A DNA stretch of 64,000 bases from Micromonospora echinospora (GCF_014203425.1 NZ_JACHJC010000001.1:6341501-6405500), one strand, 5' to 3'; positions 18,419 through 27,967 are shown, counted from the first letter of the stretch. Notes: generated by a model not told the origin, from the letters alone. Made by a program: numbers and translations.

Positions 18419-18830
18419 CGGCCGACCCCCCGCCGCTGCGGGCCGGCGCGGCCAGGTTCTCCCCGACCCGGATCACCAGCATCGCCATCTCGTACGCCAC
18501 CAGGCCGATGTCGGCGTCGGCGTCGCTCGCCACCGCCAGGCAGGCGCCCTGCCCGGCGGCGGTCACGAACAGGTAGGCGGACTCCATCTCCACCACGGTC
18601 TGGCGGACCGCGCCGCCGCCGAGGTGCCGGGTGGCGCCCTTGGCCAGCCCGGAGAAGCCGGACGCCAGCGCGCACAGGTGCTCCGCTTCGCTGCGGTCCT
18701 GGCCGCCGGAGGCGCCGAGCAGGAGCCCGTCCGCCGAGAGCACCACCGCCCGGCGCGCGGCGGGCACCCGGTCCACCAGGTCGTCGAGCAGCCAGTCGAG
18801 ATCGGCGTTCTGCCGCGTCGTGTGCACCAC
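18408..18830 (-). CDS. Roadblock/LC7 domain protein (CvnB type)
   Basis: A 140-residue roadblock/LC7 protein starting with GTG 18830 that overlaps the kinase stop by one base. DWLLDDLVDRVPAARRAVVLSADGLLLG and the glycine-rich core are typical of the MglB-like partner of small GTPases. In conservons it is expected to act on or scaffold the CvnD GTPase. It is the second gene of the unit. Confidence 0.93.
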   Translation of the reverse strand: MVHTTRQNADLDWLLDDLVDRVPAARRAVVLSADGLLLGASGGQDRSEAEHLCALASGFSGLAKGATRHLGGGAVRQTVVEMESAYLFVTAAGQGACLAVASDADADIGLVAYEMAMLVIRVGENLAAPARSGGGSADAR

Positions 18831-21184
18831 TAGGCGTCCCTCTCAGTCGCGCTTCGGTCCTCCGCCACCGGCAGGGCGGGCTCCACGGCCGGCCCGGGCG
18901 TGGCGGACGGCGTACCGGTGTCAGGCTTTTCGGTGGTGACCGGATCGGCGTCACCCGCCGGGTCGGTGGCGCGGGAGCCGTCCCGGCGTCCCCGTGCGGT
19001 GCCCGCCTGCAACGCCGACATGGCCCGGCGTGCCTCCTCCGGCGTGCGGTACGCCGGGGCGTCCACGACCGCCGCGCGCGGACGCGCCGACGCGCCGCGC
19101 CGCCGGATCCGGCGCGGCAGGCCGTCGCCGTCGGTGGGTGGTTCCACGGTCGAGGCGCGCGCGGACTGCAACGGGACCACTGTGCTCTCCGACCGGTCCC
19201 GTCCCGGCCGGTTCGGGCGCCCCGGACGCGGCACCGTGCTCAACCGGGTCACCTTGGCCAGGCGACGCCGCTCCGGCCCGGCGGGGCCGTCCGCGCCCAC
19301 CGGCGGCTCGTCGGTGATCAGGTCCGACGGCACGAACACCGCGGCGAGGATCCCGGCCGGACGGGCCGGGCGCAGCTCCACCCGTACGCCGTGCCGTGCG
19401 GCCAGGCGCGCCACCACGAACAGCCCCAGCCGGGCGCTGTCGGCCGGGTCGAACTCGGGCGGCTCGGCCAGCTTGCGGTTGGCCGCGGCCAGGGCCGCCG
19501 CGGACATGCCCAGCCCTCGGTCGGTGATCTCGATGGTGTAGCCGCCCGGGACGGTCCGGCCGGTGACGTCCACCCGGGTGCCCGGCGGTGAGTACGCGGT
19601 GGCGTTCTCGATCAGCTCGGCGAGCAGGTGGATCACGTCGCCGACGGCCCGGCCCAGCACCCCGGCCGGCGCCACCTCACCCACGTCGACCCGGTCGTAC
19701 GCCTCGACCTCGGAGATCGCGCCGCGCATCACGTCGACAGCGGCGACCGGCCGGCGCCAGCCCCGCCCGGGCGCGGCCCCGGCGAGGATGACCAGGTCCT
19801 CGGCGTGCCGGCGGAGCCGGGTCGCCAGGTGGTCGACCTGGAACAGCCCGGCCAGCTCGTCCGGGTCCTCGGTACGCCGTTCCAGCCGGTCCAGCAGCGC
19901 CAACTGCCGGTGCACCAGGCCCTGGCTGCGCCGGGCGAGGTTGAGGATCACCTCGTTGAACCCCCGGCGCAGGCTGACCTCGTCGATCGCGGCGCGCACC
20001 GCGGTGCGGCGCACCTCGTTGAACGCGCGCGCCACCTGGCCGATCTCGTCGCCGCCGTGGTCCAGTTCGGGCGCCTCCCGGGCGACGTCGACCTCCTCGC
20101 CCCGGCGCAGCCGGGCGACCACGTCGGGCAGCCGGTGCTCGGCGACCTCGGTCGCGGCGGCGCGTACGCCGGTCAGCCGCCGGGCCAGCGACCGGCCGAC
20201 CCGCAGCGCCACGAGCACACAGACCACTATCGCGACGAGCCCGAGCACACCGGCGGCGGCGAGCTGGACGAGGATCCGCGTCGCCATCGGCACCGACCGC
20301 TCGGCGAGGGCGTCCGCGCCGCGCAGCTCGAAGTCGCGCAGGCTCTGCCACACCTCGGCGTGACTGGCCTCCCAGCCGGCCATGTCGAACCGGGCCGGCA
20401 GCCCGGGCGAGCGGATCAGGGTGTCCTGGAAGGCGCGCATCTTCACGAACCCGGGGGCCTCGGTCAACCGCTGGTACGAGGTCCGCTCCCCGGCCGGCAG
20501 GTCGGCCACCGCCGTCTCCGCCAGGAAACGGTGGTTCTCCAGGGTCCGGACCAGCTGCTCGTGCTCGCCCTCGGCGTACCGGCCGGCGGTGACGGCGCCG
20601 GCCAGCAGCGCGTCGGCCTGGCCGAGCAGCTCGCGGGAGCGGCCCAGCGCGGTGAGCGCTGTCGCCTCCCGGTTGAGCTGGGCGTCGGGCAGCGCGGCCA
20701 TCGCGCCGAACGCCTGGAACGCCGAACCGATCATTCCGCTGTAGAGGCCGACGGCGCCGGACCGGTCCACCTTCCGGTCGTCGATGAAGGCGCGCCCGGC
20801 GGGCAGCGCGTCCAGCGCCGAGACCAGCTGGTCGAGCCGGGCGTCGAGCTGCTCGTCGGCGACGTCGCGCAGGTCCTTGCCGTCGACCTTCCGGCGCAGC
20901 TCGACGATCGCGTCGTCGGTGCGTACACGCTGCTCGGCCAGCGCCGGCAGGCTGCCGCCGCCGGCGAGCTGGACCACCGACAGCCGCCGCTCCCGCTGCA
21001 GCTCCGCCACCACGCTCTCGCCGGGACGGCCGAGGTCGTAGAGGAGGGTACGGGCGGAGAGCAGGTCGAGGGCGGGCCCGAAGGTGAGCGTGGTGGCGAA
21101 GATCCACAACGCCAGCAGCCCGGTCACCGGGCCGATGACCAGCGCGGTCAGCTTGGCGCGGATCGGCCAGTCACGGGTGTTCAA
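18830..21184 (-). CDS. Nitrate/nitrite-sensor-type histidine kinase (CvnA type)
   Basis: A 784-residue membrane kinase. TM1 is at about 12-35 and TM2 at about 306-328; between them is an extracytoplasmic helical NIT-like sensor domain. A HAMP region follows. The phosphoacceptor region probably uses His452 in DHLATR. The ATPase has the N box ELIENATAYSPPG (Asn527) and G1 box DRGLGM (555-560). A long disordered tail with basic and Pro-rich segments fills residues about 620-784. The start is TTG 21184, preceded by GAGG and an immediate in-frame stop. It leads the four-gene conservon. No response regulator is adjacent, as is normal for conservons. Confidence 0.92.
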   Translation of the reverse strand: MNTRDWPIRAKLTALVIGPVTGLLALWIFATTLTFGPALDLLSARTLLYDLGRPGESVVAELQRERRLSVVQLAGGGSLPALAEQRVRTDDAIVELRRKVDGKDLRDVADEQLDARLDQLVSALDALPAGRAFIDDRKVDRSGAVGLYSGMIGSAFQAFGAMAALPDAQLNREATALTALGRSRELLGQADALLAGAVTAGRYAEGEHEQLVRTLENHRFLAETAVADLPAGERTSYQRLTEAPGFVKMRAFQDTLIRSPGLPARFDMAGWEASHAEVWQSLRDFELRGADALAERSVPMATRILVQLAAAGVLGLVAIVVCVLVALRVGRSLARRLTGVRAAATEVAEHRLPDVVARLRRGEEVDVAREAPELDHGGDEIGQVARAFNEVRRTAVRAAIDEVSLRRGFNEVILNLARRSQGLVHRQLALLDRLERRTEDPDELAGLFQVDHLATRLRRHAEDLVILAGAAPGRGWRRPVAAVDVMRGAISEVEAYDRVDVGEVAPAGVLGRAVGDVIHLLAELIENATAYSPPGTRVDVTGRTVPGGYTIEITDRGLGMSAAALAAANRKLAEPPEFDPADSARLGLFVVARLAARHGVRVELRPARPAGILAAVFVPSDLITDEPPVGADGPAGPERRRLAKVTRLSTVPRPGRPNRPGRDRSESTVVPLQSARASTVEPPTDGDGLPRRIRRRGASARPRAAVVDAPAYRTPEEARRAMSALQAGTARGRRDGSRATDPAGDADPVTTEKPDTGTPSATPGPAVEPALPVAEDRSATERDA

Positions 21185-21488
21185 TCAGACCTCGCCCGGG
21201 AAGGTGTCGCTCGGTGGCGCCGGCAGCGGCCGCCGTTTCGCCGGCCACGACGCCGGGCCCCGGCCCGGACGCCTTGGGCAGGATACGTAATCCGGGGCGG
21301 ATGCACTACCGGCCGTCTCGGCTCTCGCTACGGTCCGAGACGGGCACGACGGGCTCAGTCGGACACCGGACCGGCACCGGACGGCGACCGCGACACCGCG
21401 CCTTTTTCCCGGCCGGGGCGGAAAGTGCCGCGCAACGGGATTGGCGATCACCCGCACGAGGGAATACCAGCGTGCGAAGGAGGAGCCC
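21185..21488. other. Intergenic region, divergent promoters
   Basis: A 304-bp gap between the divergent conservon and the 21489 gene. A 9-bp inverted repeat, CCGTCTCGG (21313-21321) and its complement (21335-21343), flanks 13 bp and could be an operator or a small hairpin. GCGAAGGAGGAG before 21489 is the ribosome site of the next gene. No convincing promoter boxes or RNA gene were seen. Confidence 0.5.
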
Positions 21489-22097
21489 ATGTCGTCCACC
21501 CAGGTAGTCGTCATAGTCATCGTCGTCCTCGTCATCGCCGCGCTCGCCGCGGTCGCCGTGGTCGCCAGCCGGCGGCGCGCGCTGCGGGAGCGCTTCGGCC
21601 CGGAGTACGACCGGGTCGTCGCCGAGCAGGACAGCCGCAGCGCCGCCGAACGTGAGCTGCGTGAGCGCGAGCGCCGGCACGCCGAACTGGAGCTGACCCC
21701 GCTGAGCCCGGAGTCGCGGGCCCGCTACGCCGCCGCCTGGGAGGAACTCCAGGTGCGCTTCGTCGACTCGCCCGCCGAGACCGTCAGCGAGGCGGACGAG
21801 CTGGTCGGTCGCCTGATCGCCGAGCGCGGATACCCCACCGGGGACTTCTCGGACCAGATCGCCCACCTCTCCGTCGAGCACGCCCGCACCCTCACCCACT
21901 ACCGCGACGCCCACGAGATCCGGCAGCGCAACGAGCGCGGTGAGGCCGGCACCGAGGACCTCCGGCAGGCGCTCGTGCACTACCGGGCCCTCTTCGCCGA
22001 CCTGCTCGGTGAGGACCCGGTGCCCGCGTCCACGCAGCAGCCGGAGCAGCCGGAGCAGCGCCACCCCGACCACGACCACGACGTCACGAGCCGCTGA
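21489..22097 (+). CDS. Membrane-anchored protein of unknown function
   Basis: A 202-residue protein with GGAGGAG before ATG 21489. Residues about 5-28 form one transmembrane helix followed by RRR, so the rest is cytoplasmic. The rest is highly charged and helical. A segment about 80-185 (EELQVRFVDSPAETVSEADELV to RQALVHYRALFADLLGE) recurs at the C-terminus of the next gene, so both carry the same small domain. The family is unrecognised. The pair is 13 bp apart and co-transcribed, divergent from the conservon. Confidence 0.8.
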   Translation: MSSTQVVVIVIVVLVIAALAAVAVVASRRRALRERFGPEYDRVVAEQDSRSAAERELRERERRHAELELTPLSPESRARYAAAWEELQVRFVDSPAETVSEADELVGRLIAERGYPTGDFSDQIAHLSVEHARTLTHYRDAHEIRQRNERGEAGTEDLRQALVHYRALFADLLGEDPVPASTQQPEQPEQRHPDHDHDVTSR

Positions 22098-22110
22098 GGA
22101 GGCCGCCGCC

Positions 22111-23193
22111 ATGCGCCAGGAAGAGCAGCAGGTCACGCAGGACCACCCCGAGGCCGTCCGGTCCGCGCCGGTACCGGTGCCGCAGCCGGGCGACCACGCC
22201 GACGGTCGGTACGACGCCGACCGGGCCGACGTGCCCGAGGACGCGATCGACGACCGGGGCACCTTCGACGACCCGGCCGTCGCCGACGATCGCCACGAGC
22301 CGGGAGCCGACGATCGGCGCGACGACGAGGTCGACGAGACCCGCGCGTACGACGCGGGCGAGCTGAGCGCCGCGGCCGACCGTACCGACGACGGGCGCGA
22401 CGACGACGGACGTCCGCCGTTCCACGAGCCGGCGCCGCTGCCGACGGCGTTCGGCGCGGCCACGGTGGGCGACGCGGTCGCCGCGTCGGCGCTGGCCGGC
22501 GGCCGTCCGCAGGACGAGCGCGACGCCCGCGACGAGGACACGGCCGTGCCGGGCGACGGCGCGCCGGGCCGGACCGACCCGCTGGACGACGAGCGGGCCG
22601 ACCCGACGGCCGGGGACCGCCTGCACGACCGGGACCGTTGGGACGCCGAGCACTCCGACGCCGACGACGCGGACCGGGACGACGCGGTGACCGACGGCGT
22701 CGTCCGGGACGACGCGGCGGCCGACGGCGCGGTCGGGTACGGCAGCGCCGAGCCGGGCCTGGTCGACCCCGACGCCGAGCCGGTCGCCGCGGCCGACGAG
22801 GACGCCGGCCGGCACCACGACCGCGTCGACCCGGACACCGCCACCGCGGCGGCTGCCGGCGCGGCAGCGGCCGGCACGACCCTGGGCGGGGCGGACCGGC
22901 CCACGCAGGGCGCGGTACCGGCCGACGCCGCGACGCTGTTCGCGCCGGAGGCGGCGCAGGGCTTCCGGGACCGCTGGCGCGACGTGCAGCTGCGCTTCGT
23001 GGACGACCCGCGCGCCGCTGTCGGCGAGGCCGAGTCGCTGGTCGAGGAGGCGATCGAGGCGCTCTCCACGGCCCTGCGCGAGCAGCGCACCCGGCTCGGC
23101 GCCTGGCAGGAGTCCGGTTCCACGGACACCGAGCAGCTCCGCGTCGCCGTGCGCGGCTACCGCGACTTCCTGGACCGCGTCCTGGGGCGCTGA
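22111..23193 (+). CDS. Acidic low-complexity protein sharing a domain with its neighbour
   Basis: A 360-residue protein with GAGGAGG before ATG 22111. Residues about 1-275 are acidic and disordered, rich in Asp, Ala, Arg and Gly with many DD and DR dipeptides. Residues about 280-360 form a helical domain (WRDVQLRFVDDPRAAVGEAE, then TEQLRVAVRGYRDFLDRVLG) resembling the C-terminal domain of the preceding protein. No membrane segment or signal peptide. Function unknown. The shared RFVD(S/D)P motif and terminal YR-F-LLG/VLG motif mark them as domain paralogs. Confidence 0.78.
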   Translation: MRQEEQQVTQDHPEAVRSAPVPVPQPGDHADGRYDADRADVPEDAIDDRGTFDDPAVADDRHEPGADDRRDDEVDETRAYDAGELSAAADRTDDGRDDDGRPPFHEPAPLPTAFGAATVGDAVAASALAGGRPQDERDARDEDTAVPGDGAPGRTDPLDDERADPTAGDRLHDRDRWDAEHSDADDADRDDAVTDGVVRDDAAADGAVGYGSAEPGLVDPDAEPVAAADEDAGRHHDRVDPDTATAAAAGAAAAGTTLGGADRPTQGAVPADAATLFAPEAAQGFRDRWRDVQLRFVDDPRAAVGEAESLVEEAIEALSTALREQRTRLGAWQESGSTDTEQLRVAVRGYRDFLDRVLGR

Positions 23194-23328
23194 GGCCCGC
23201 CGCGGAACCCCACCGAGCCCTGGCCGGCGACCCGGCCGGGGCTCGGTCGCGCCCGGACCGAACAGCAGGCATGAAACCTCGCAATCGGGGTAGCTGCGGG
23301 CAGCGGTGCACACGAGGGGAGCACGGGC

Positions 23329-24987
23329 ATGGGTGGCGGCGGTCTGCGTCTGGACATGAACGCGGTGGACTACCTGATCCTCGCGCTCTACTTCGTCACG
23401 GTGCTCGGCGTCGGTTTCGCCGCCCGGCGCGCGATCCGTACCAGCGTGGACTTCTTCCTCTCCGGCCGCTCGCTGCCCGCCTGGGTCACCGGCCTGGCGT
23501 TCGTCTCGGCGAACCTGGGCGCGCTGGAGATCATCGGCATGGCCGCCAACGGCGCCCAGTACGGCATCATGACGGTGCACTACTACTGGATCGGCGCCGT
23601 GCCGGCGATGGTCTTCCTCGGCATCGTGATGATGCCGTTCTACTACGGCTCCAAGGTCCGCAGCGTCCCCGAGTACCTGCGGCTGCGCTTCAACCGCCCC
23701 ACCCACCTGCTCAACGCGATCAGCTTCGCGGTCGCGCAGGTGCTCATCGCGGGCGTGAACCTCTACGCGCTGGCCCTGATCATGCAGGCGCTGCTCGGCT
23801 GGCCGCTCTGGTTCGCGATCATCGTCGGCGCGGTGATCGTGCTGGCGTACATCACCGTCGGCGGCCTCTCCGGCGCGATCTACAACGAGGTGCTCCAGTT
23901 CTTCGTGATCATCGCCGGTCTGGTGCCGATCACGGTGATCGGCCTGGTCAAGGTCGGCGGCGTGAGCGGCCTGATGGACGCCGTCCGCGACTCCAAGCTC
24001 GGCGAGGCCGGCCTGCACGCCTGGGAAGGCACCGGCAGCACCGACAACCCGCTCGGCGCGCACTGGCTGGGCATCGTGTTCGGCCTCGGCTTCGTGCTCT
24101 CCTTCGGCTACTGGACCACCAACTTCGCCGAGGTGCAGCGCGCCCTGTCCGCCCGGAACATGAGCGCCGCGCGGCGTACGCCGATCATCGCCGCGTACCC
24201 GAAGCTGCTCATCCCCGCGGTCACCGTGATCCCCGGCCTGATCGCCCTGGTCACCGTCAAAGGGCTGGGCGCCGACGAGGGCGATCTGGTCTACAACAAC
24301 GCGATCCCGCTGCTGATGCGCGACCTGCTGCCCAACGGCGTGCTCGGCATCGCGGTCACCGGTCTGGTGGCCTCGTTCATGGCGGGCATGGCGGCGAACG
24401 TCAGCGGGTTCAACACCGTCTTCACGTACGACATCTGGCAGGCGTACTACCGGCGGAACGAGTCGGACGAGCACTACGTGAAGGTGGGCCGGATCGCCAC
24501 CGTGGGCGCGGTGGTGATCGGTATCGGCACCGCGTTCATCGCCGCCGGGTTCAGCAACATCATGAACTACATCCAGGCGCTCTTCTCGGTCTTCAACGCC
24601 CCGCTCTTCGGCACCTTCATCATCGGCATGTTCTGGCGGCGGATGACCCCGCTGGCCGGCTTCTGGTCGCTGCTGTCCGGCACGGTCGTGGCGACCGCCA
24701 CCTACCTGCTCTACAAGGTCGGCGTGATCAGCTTCAACTCGGACCTGGAGGAGAGCTTCTGGGGCGCGGGCCTGGCCTTCGCCACCGTCGCCGTGGTGGC
24801 CGCGATCGTCACGCCGTTGACCCGGCCGAAGACCGACGAACAGCTGACCGGGCTGGTGTACGGCCTCAGCGACACCACGCTCGCCGACGACTCGGTGGCC
24901 GGCGACGCCGCCTGGTACCGCTCCCCGGTGCTGCTCGGCGTCGTCGCCGTGATCCTCGCCGCCCTGTTCTACATCCCGGTCTTCTGA
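23329..24987 (+). CDS. Sodium:solute symporter family transporter
   Basis: A 552-residue protein with about thirteen membrane segments, starting at ATG 23329 after GAGGGGAG. VDYLILALYFVTVLGVGF, DFFLSGRSLPAWVTGLAFVSANLG and YNEVLQFFVIIAGL fit the SSS/SGLT family of Na+-coupled importers. It looks closest to the sugar (SGLT-like) branch, but the substrate cannot be fixed from sequence. The following two small genes are closely spaced on the same strand and probably belong to the unit. Confidence 0.9.
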   Translation: MGGGGLRLDMNAVDYLILALYFVTVLGVGFAARRAIRTSVDFFLSGRSLPAWVTGLAFVSANLGALEIIGMAANGAQYGIMTVHYYWIGAVPAMVFLGIVMMPFYYGSKVRSVPEYLRLRFNRPTHLLNAISFAVAQVLIAGVNLYALALIMQALLGWPLWFAIIVGAVIVLAYITVGGLSGAIYNEVLQFFVIIAGLVPITVIGLVKVGGVSGLMDAVRDSKLGEAGLHAWEGTGSTDNPLGAHWLGIVFGLGFVLSFGYWTTNFAEVQRALSARNMSAARRTPIIAAYPKLLIPAVTVIPGLIALVTVKGLGADEGDLVYNNAIPLLMRDLLPNGVLGIAVTGLVASFMAGMAANVSGFNTVFTYDIWQAYYRRNESDEHYVKVGRIATVGAVVIGIGTAFIAAGFSNIMNYIQALFSVFNAPLFGTFIIGMFWRRMTPLAGFWSLLSGTVVATATYLLYKVGVISFNSDLEESFWGAGLAFATVAVVAAIVTPLTRPKTDEQLTGLVYGLSDTTLADDSVAGDAAWYRSPVLLGVVAVILAALFYIPVF

Positions 24988-25004
24988 AGGAGGGGACGCA
25001 CGCC

Positions 25005-25328
25005 ATGACAGACGACGCGGACCGCAACTACCAGGGCGGCGAGGCGCACGACCCGCTCGTCGACGAGACCGAGGACGCCCGGGAGGCCCGCTCGGCGGCG
25101 GCCCGGCTGTTCGACATCCGCCGGGTGATCGGCGGCCTGTTCGTCGCGTACGGGCTGATCGTCGGCCTGATGGGGCTCTTCGACACGTCCGCCGAGATCG
25201 ACAAGGCGCAGGGCGTGCGGATCAACCTGTGGTCCGGCGCGGCGATGCTGGTCTTCGGCCTGCTGATGCTGCTCTGGCAGCGGCTGCGCCCGACCGAGAC
25301 GCCGGAGCCGCGACGCGACGATGCCTGA
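25005..25328 (+). CDS. Small two-helix membrane protein
   Basis: A 107-residue protein with AAGGAGGGG before ATG 25005. Two hydrophobic segments, about 40-59 (VIGGLFVAYGLIVGLMGLF) and about 75-91 (LWSGAAMLVFGLLMLLW), are flanked by charged tails. It sits 17 bp after the symporter and may be an accessory subunit, as small proteins often accompany SSS transporters. It is too short to appear as an independent open frame because an upstream frame runs into it. Family unrecognised. Confidence 0.8.
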   Translation: MTDDADRNYQGGEAHDPLVDETEDAREARSAAARLFDIRRVIGGLFVAYGLIVGLMGLFDTSAEIDKAQGVRINLWSGAAMLVFGLLMLLWQRLRPTETPEPRRDDA

Positions 25329-25398
25329 CCGTCCGCATGGCGCGGCCCGCACCGGGTACGCCCAGGGGATCAGGCGAAAGGGACAGGAGGGCAGCAGC

Positions 25399-25782
25399 AT
25401 GACCGATCGTGACCGCGGTGGCGAGCGGCCGCTCGAGGAGACCCCCGAGGTGGCCGCGGCGGTGGACGACGACAGCACGGTGCCCCAGTTGCGCGCCGGC
25501 GGCACCGACCCGGACAACCCCACCTTCACCGAGCCCGACGGCGCGGTGCCCGACACCGGTTCGCCGAACATCATCGGTGACCCGTACGCGGCCGGGACCG
25601 GCGCGACCGGCACCGGCACGGGCGCGGCCCCGGACGGCATCCGTACCGGCGCCGAGCAGCCCTGGGAGCCGGAGGACCTGGTGATGGCCCGGGGCCAGGA
25701 CATGACGCCGGAGAACCTGGAACGGGCCCGCCGCGACCTGCACGAGCTGGGCCGGGCCGCGATCGAGCGAACGGTTCCCTGA
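25399..25782 (+). CDS. Small acidic hypothetical protein
   Basis: A 127-residue soluble protein with CAGGAGGG before ATG 25399. The first about 85 residues are disordered, rich in Asp, Pro, Thr and Gly with a GTGATGTGTGAAP run. The C-terminus (DLVMARGQDMTPENLERARRDLHELGRAAIE) is a predicted amphipathic helix. It follows the two-helix membrane protein by 70 bp. No recognised family. Confidence 0.7.
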   Translation: MTDRDRGGERPLEETPEVAAAVDDDSTVPQLRAGGTDPDNPTFTEPDGAVPDTGSPNIIGDPYAAGTGATGTGTGAAPDGIRTGAEQPWEPEDLVMARGQDMTPENLERARRDLHELGRAAIERTVP

Positions 25783-25795
25783 CCCGGACGCCCGG

Positions 25796-25831
25796 GGGCC
25801 CCTGGCCGACGTGGGCGTCGACCAGGGGCCC
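25796..25831. terminator. Convergent terminator hairpin
   Basis: GGGCCCCTGG pairs with CCAGGGGCCC, with an inner CGACG/CGTCG stem and a TGGG loop. It lies 13 bp after the stop at 25782, on the path between this gene and the convergent cellulase. Confidence 0.7.
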
Positions 25832-25888
25832 GGGGAACCCGCGCGGGCGGTGCCTCACTCCCGCCGCCGCGGGTGGTACGGCAGCGCC

Positions 25889-27712
25889 TCAGGAGAGCGG
25901 CGGGTACGCGTTCTGCATGAGCTGCTGGAACTGGGCGGCGAACCACGCGCCGGAGATCGGCGCGTCCGGCAGAGCACCGGACATGCTGTTGCCGTTGCGG
26001 GCGTTGCCGGTGTACGTCGGGTCGCACATCCGGTCGAAGCCCTTGCCCTCGCTGTTCGGGATCTCCTTGCTCGAACCGTCCGACTCACCCGGGGGCTTCA
26101 CCCAGACGTAGGCGTCGATCCCGGTCTCCGGGTTGGCCCGCGGCCGCTCGCCGAGACCCGCGCCGGCCTGGTTGCACCAGTTGCCGGTGTGGAAGCGGCG
26201 GTCGACCCGGCCGCCGTCGACGTACGCGTCCACGCTGGTCGACGGGCCGGGGCCGGTCGGCCGGGCGGTGCCGCCCCAACCGTTGCGGGAGGTGTCGATC
26301 AGCATGCCGATGTTGCTGTCGAAGCCGATCGAGACCAGCTTCTGCCGGAACGCCTGGGCGAACGACAGCTCGTCGAGGTACTGGTTCCAGTCGGCCCACT
26401 TGGACTGCCGGACGGTCTGCCCGTTCACCGTGTCGGTGATCTTGACGTACGGCTCCTTCAGCGCGGAGTAGTTCGCCGTGTTGACGATGAAGCCCTGCAC
26501 GTTGGCGACGGTGCTGCCGGACGCCACGGCGGCGGCCTTGAGCTGGTCGGCGACCGGGCCGAAGTTGCTGTCCCAGCCGATCCAGCCGTGGTGGGCGGCG
26601 TCGATGTAGTTGTAGACGTTGCCGATCGCACCCAGCTTCGCCAGGGCGTAGCCGACACCGTTCACGTACGCGCCGTTGGCCTTCACCGTGTCACACATGA
26701 CCGTGCCGCCCGCGTTGCCCGAGGTGTTGGTCACCAGGTTGGGCAGCGAGTCGATCTCGATGATGTTGACGATGCGCAGGTTCCGGTACTTCGTGTCGCC
26801 CTGGATCGCGGCGATCGGGTCGATGTACTCGGACTTGTAGCGGGGCAGCTCGTCCGGGCCCAGCTCACCGTTGGAGGCGAGCGCCGAGCAGTCGCGGCCG
26901 GGCAGGTTGTAGATGACGAACTGGATGTAGCCGGCGCCCTGGGCGAGCGCGGCGTCCAGGTGTTCACGGACGCCCATCGCGCCGTTGGAGCTGCTGTCCG
27001 GCGTGCCGTTGATGGCGGCGATCCGGTCGAGCCAGACCGCGGTCGGGTTGTTCGACACCCGGTTGCCGCCGGACACCGACTCGGCCTTGGCCTTCCACTC
27101 GGGGTTCACGTACCCCTTCACCCCGGCGTACGGGTTGTCGACCCGCTGCCCGGGCGGCGGCTGCGACGTCGGCGGGGTCGACGTCGGCGGCGTGCTCGTG
27201 GGCGGCGTGCTCGTGGGCGGCGTGCTGGTCGGCGGCGTGCTCGTGGGCGGCGTGCTCGTCGGCGGGGTGCTGGTGGTCGGCGTACCGCCGTTGCAGACCG
27301 TGCCGTTGAGCGTGAACTGGGTCGGCTTGGGGTTGCTGCCGCTCCAGGAGCCGTTGAAGCCGATGGTGGTGCTGGCGCCGCTGGCGAGCGCCCCGTTGTA
27401 CGACTCGTTCTGCGCGGTGACGTTCTGGCCGCTCTGGGACCACCGCGCGGACCAGCCGTTCACCACCCGCTGCGAGCTGTTCGGGAAGGTGAAGCCGAGG
27501 TTCCACGAGGTGAGCGCGTCACCGATGTTCTTGATGGTCACGGTGCCGGTGAATCCACCGGGCCAGTCGCTCGTCGTATAGGTCACGCTGCACTGGGTGG
27601 CGGCCTGCGCCGCGGTGACCGGGAGGGTCACCAGTCCACCGGCTACCAGGACGCCGGCGCTGGTCAGCGCGAGCGCCCGGTTCCGGCCGGACAGCCTTCT
27701 CCACAGATTCAT
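25889..27712 (-). CDS. Secreted GH6 cellulase with N-terminal CBM2
   Basis: A 607-residue secreted enzyme starting at ATG 27712 after AAGGAG. A signal peptide with RR/R charge and a hydrophobic core ends at AQA (37). Residues about 39-142 are a family 2 cellulose-binding module with flanking cysteines (41 and 140). A linker of about eight PPTST units (about 145-185) leads to a GH6 domain (about 190-607). YNLPGRDCSALASNGE contains the probable catalytic acid Asp274, and YIDAAHHGWIGW and IIEIDSLPN are further GH6 signatures. Endo- versus exo-action cannot be decided without the loop structure. It has its own long leader and a CebR-type operator. Confidence 0.94.
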   Translation of the reverse strand: MNLWRRLSGRNRALALTSAGVLVAGGLVTLPVTAAQAATQCSVTYTTSDWPGGFTGTVTIKNIGDALTSWNLGFTFPNSSQRVVNGWSARWSQSGQNVTAQNESYNGALASGASTTIGFNGSWSGSNPKPTQFTLNGTVCNGGTPTTSTPPTSTPPTSTPPTSTPPTSTPPTSTPPTSTPPTSQPPPGQRVDNPYAGVKGYVNPEWKAKAESVSGGNRVSNNPTAVWLDRIAAINGTPDSSSNGAMGVREHLDAALAQGAGYIQFVIYNLPGRDCSALASNGELGPDELPRYKSEYIDPIAAIQGDTKYRNLRIVNIIEIDSLPNLVTNTSGNAGGTVMCDTVKANGAYVNGVGYALAKLGAIGNVYNYIDAAHHGWIGWDSNFGPVADQLKAAAVASGSTVANVQGFIVNTANYSALKEPYVKITDTVNGQTVRQSKWADWNQYLDELSFAQAFRQKLVSIGFDSNIGMLIDTSRNGWGGTARPTGPGPSTSVDAYVDGGRVDRRFHTGNWCNQAGAGLGERPRANPETGIDAYVWVKPPGESDGSSKEIPNSEGKGFDRMCDPTYTGNARNGNSMSGALPDAPISGAWFAAQFQQLMQNAYPPLS

Positions 27713-27967
27713 GCCACTGATCTCCTTGGGCGAGACCGGATCCGCGTACGGCCCGGCGCAAATGGCGGCTGCGGTCGCCCTGCGGGAACGACCGTGCGCG
27801 CCACGGGTTACTTCGGGGGACGCCCGACCCGGACGGGCGTTGGGGGTGGTGGTGCCGACCGGTCCGCAGGACCGGTCGATGGAGCCGGACGTCGGCCGGT
27901 GAACCGGCTGCCCTCGACGCCTGAGCTCGCGGTGTGGCTCCCCGAACCGCGTGCAGCGATTCTTGCA

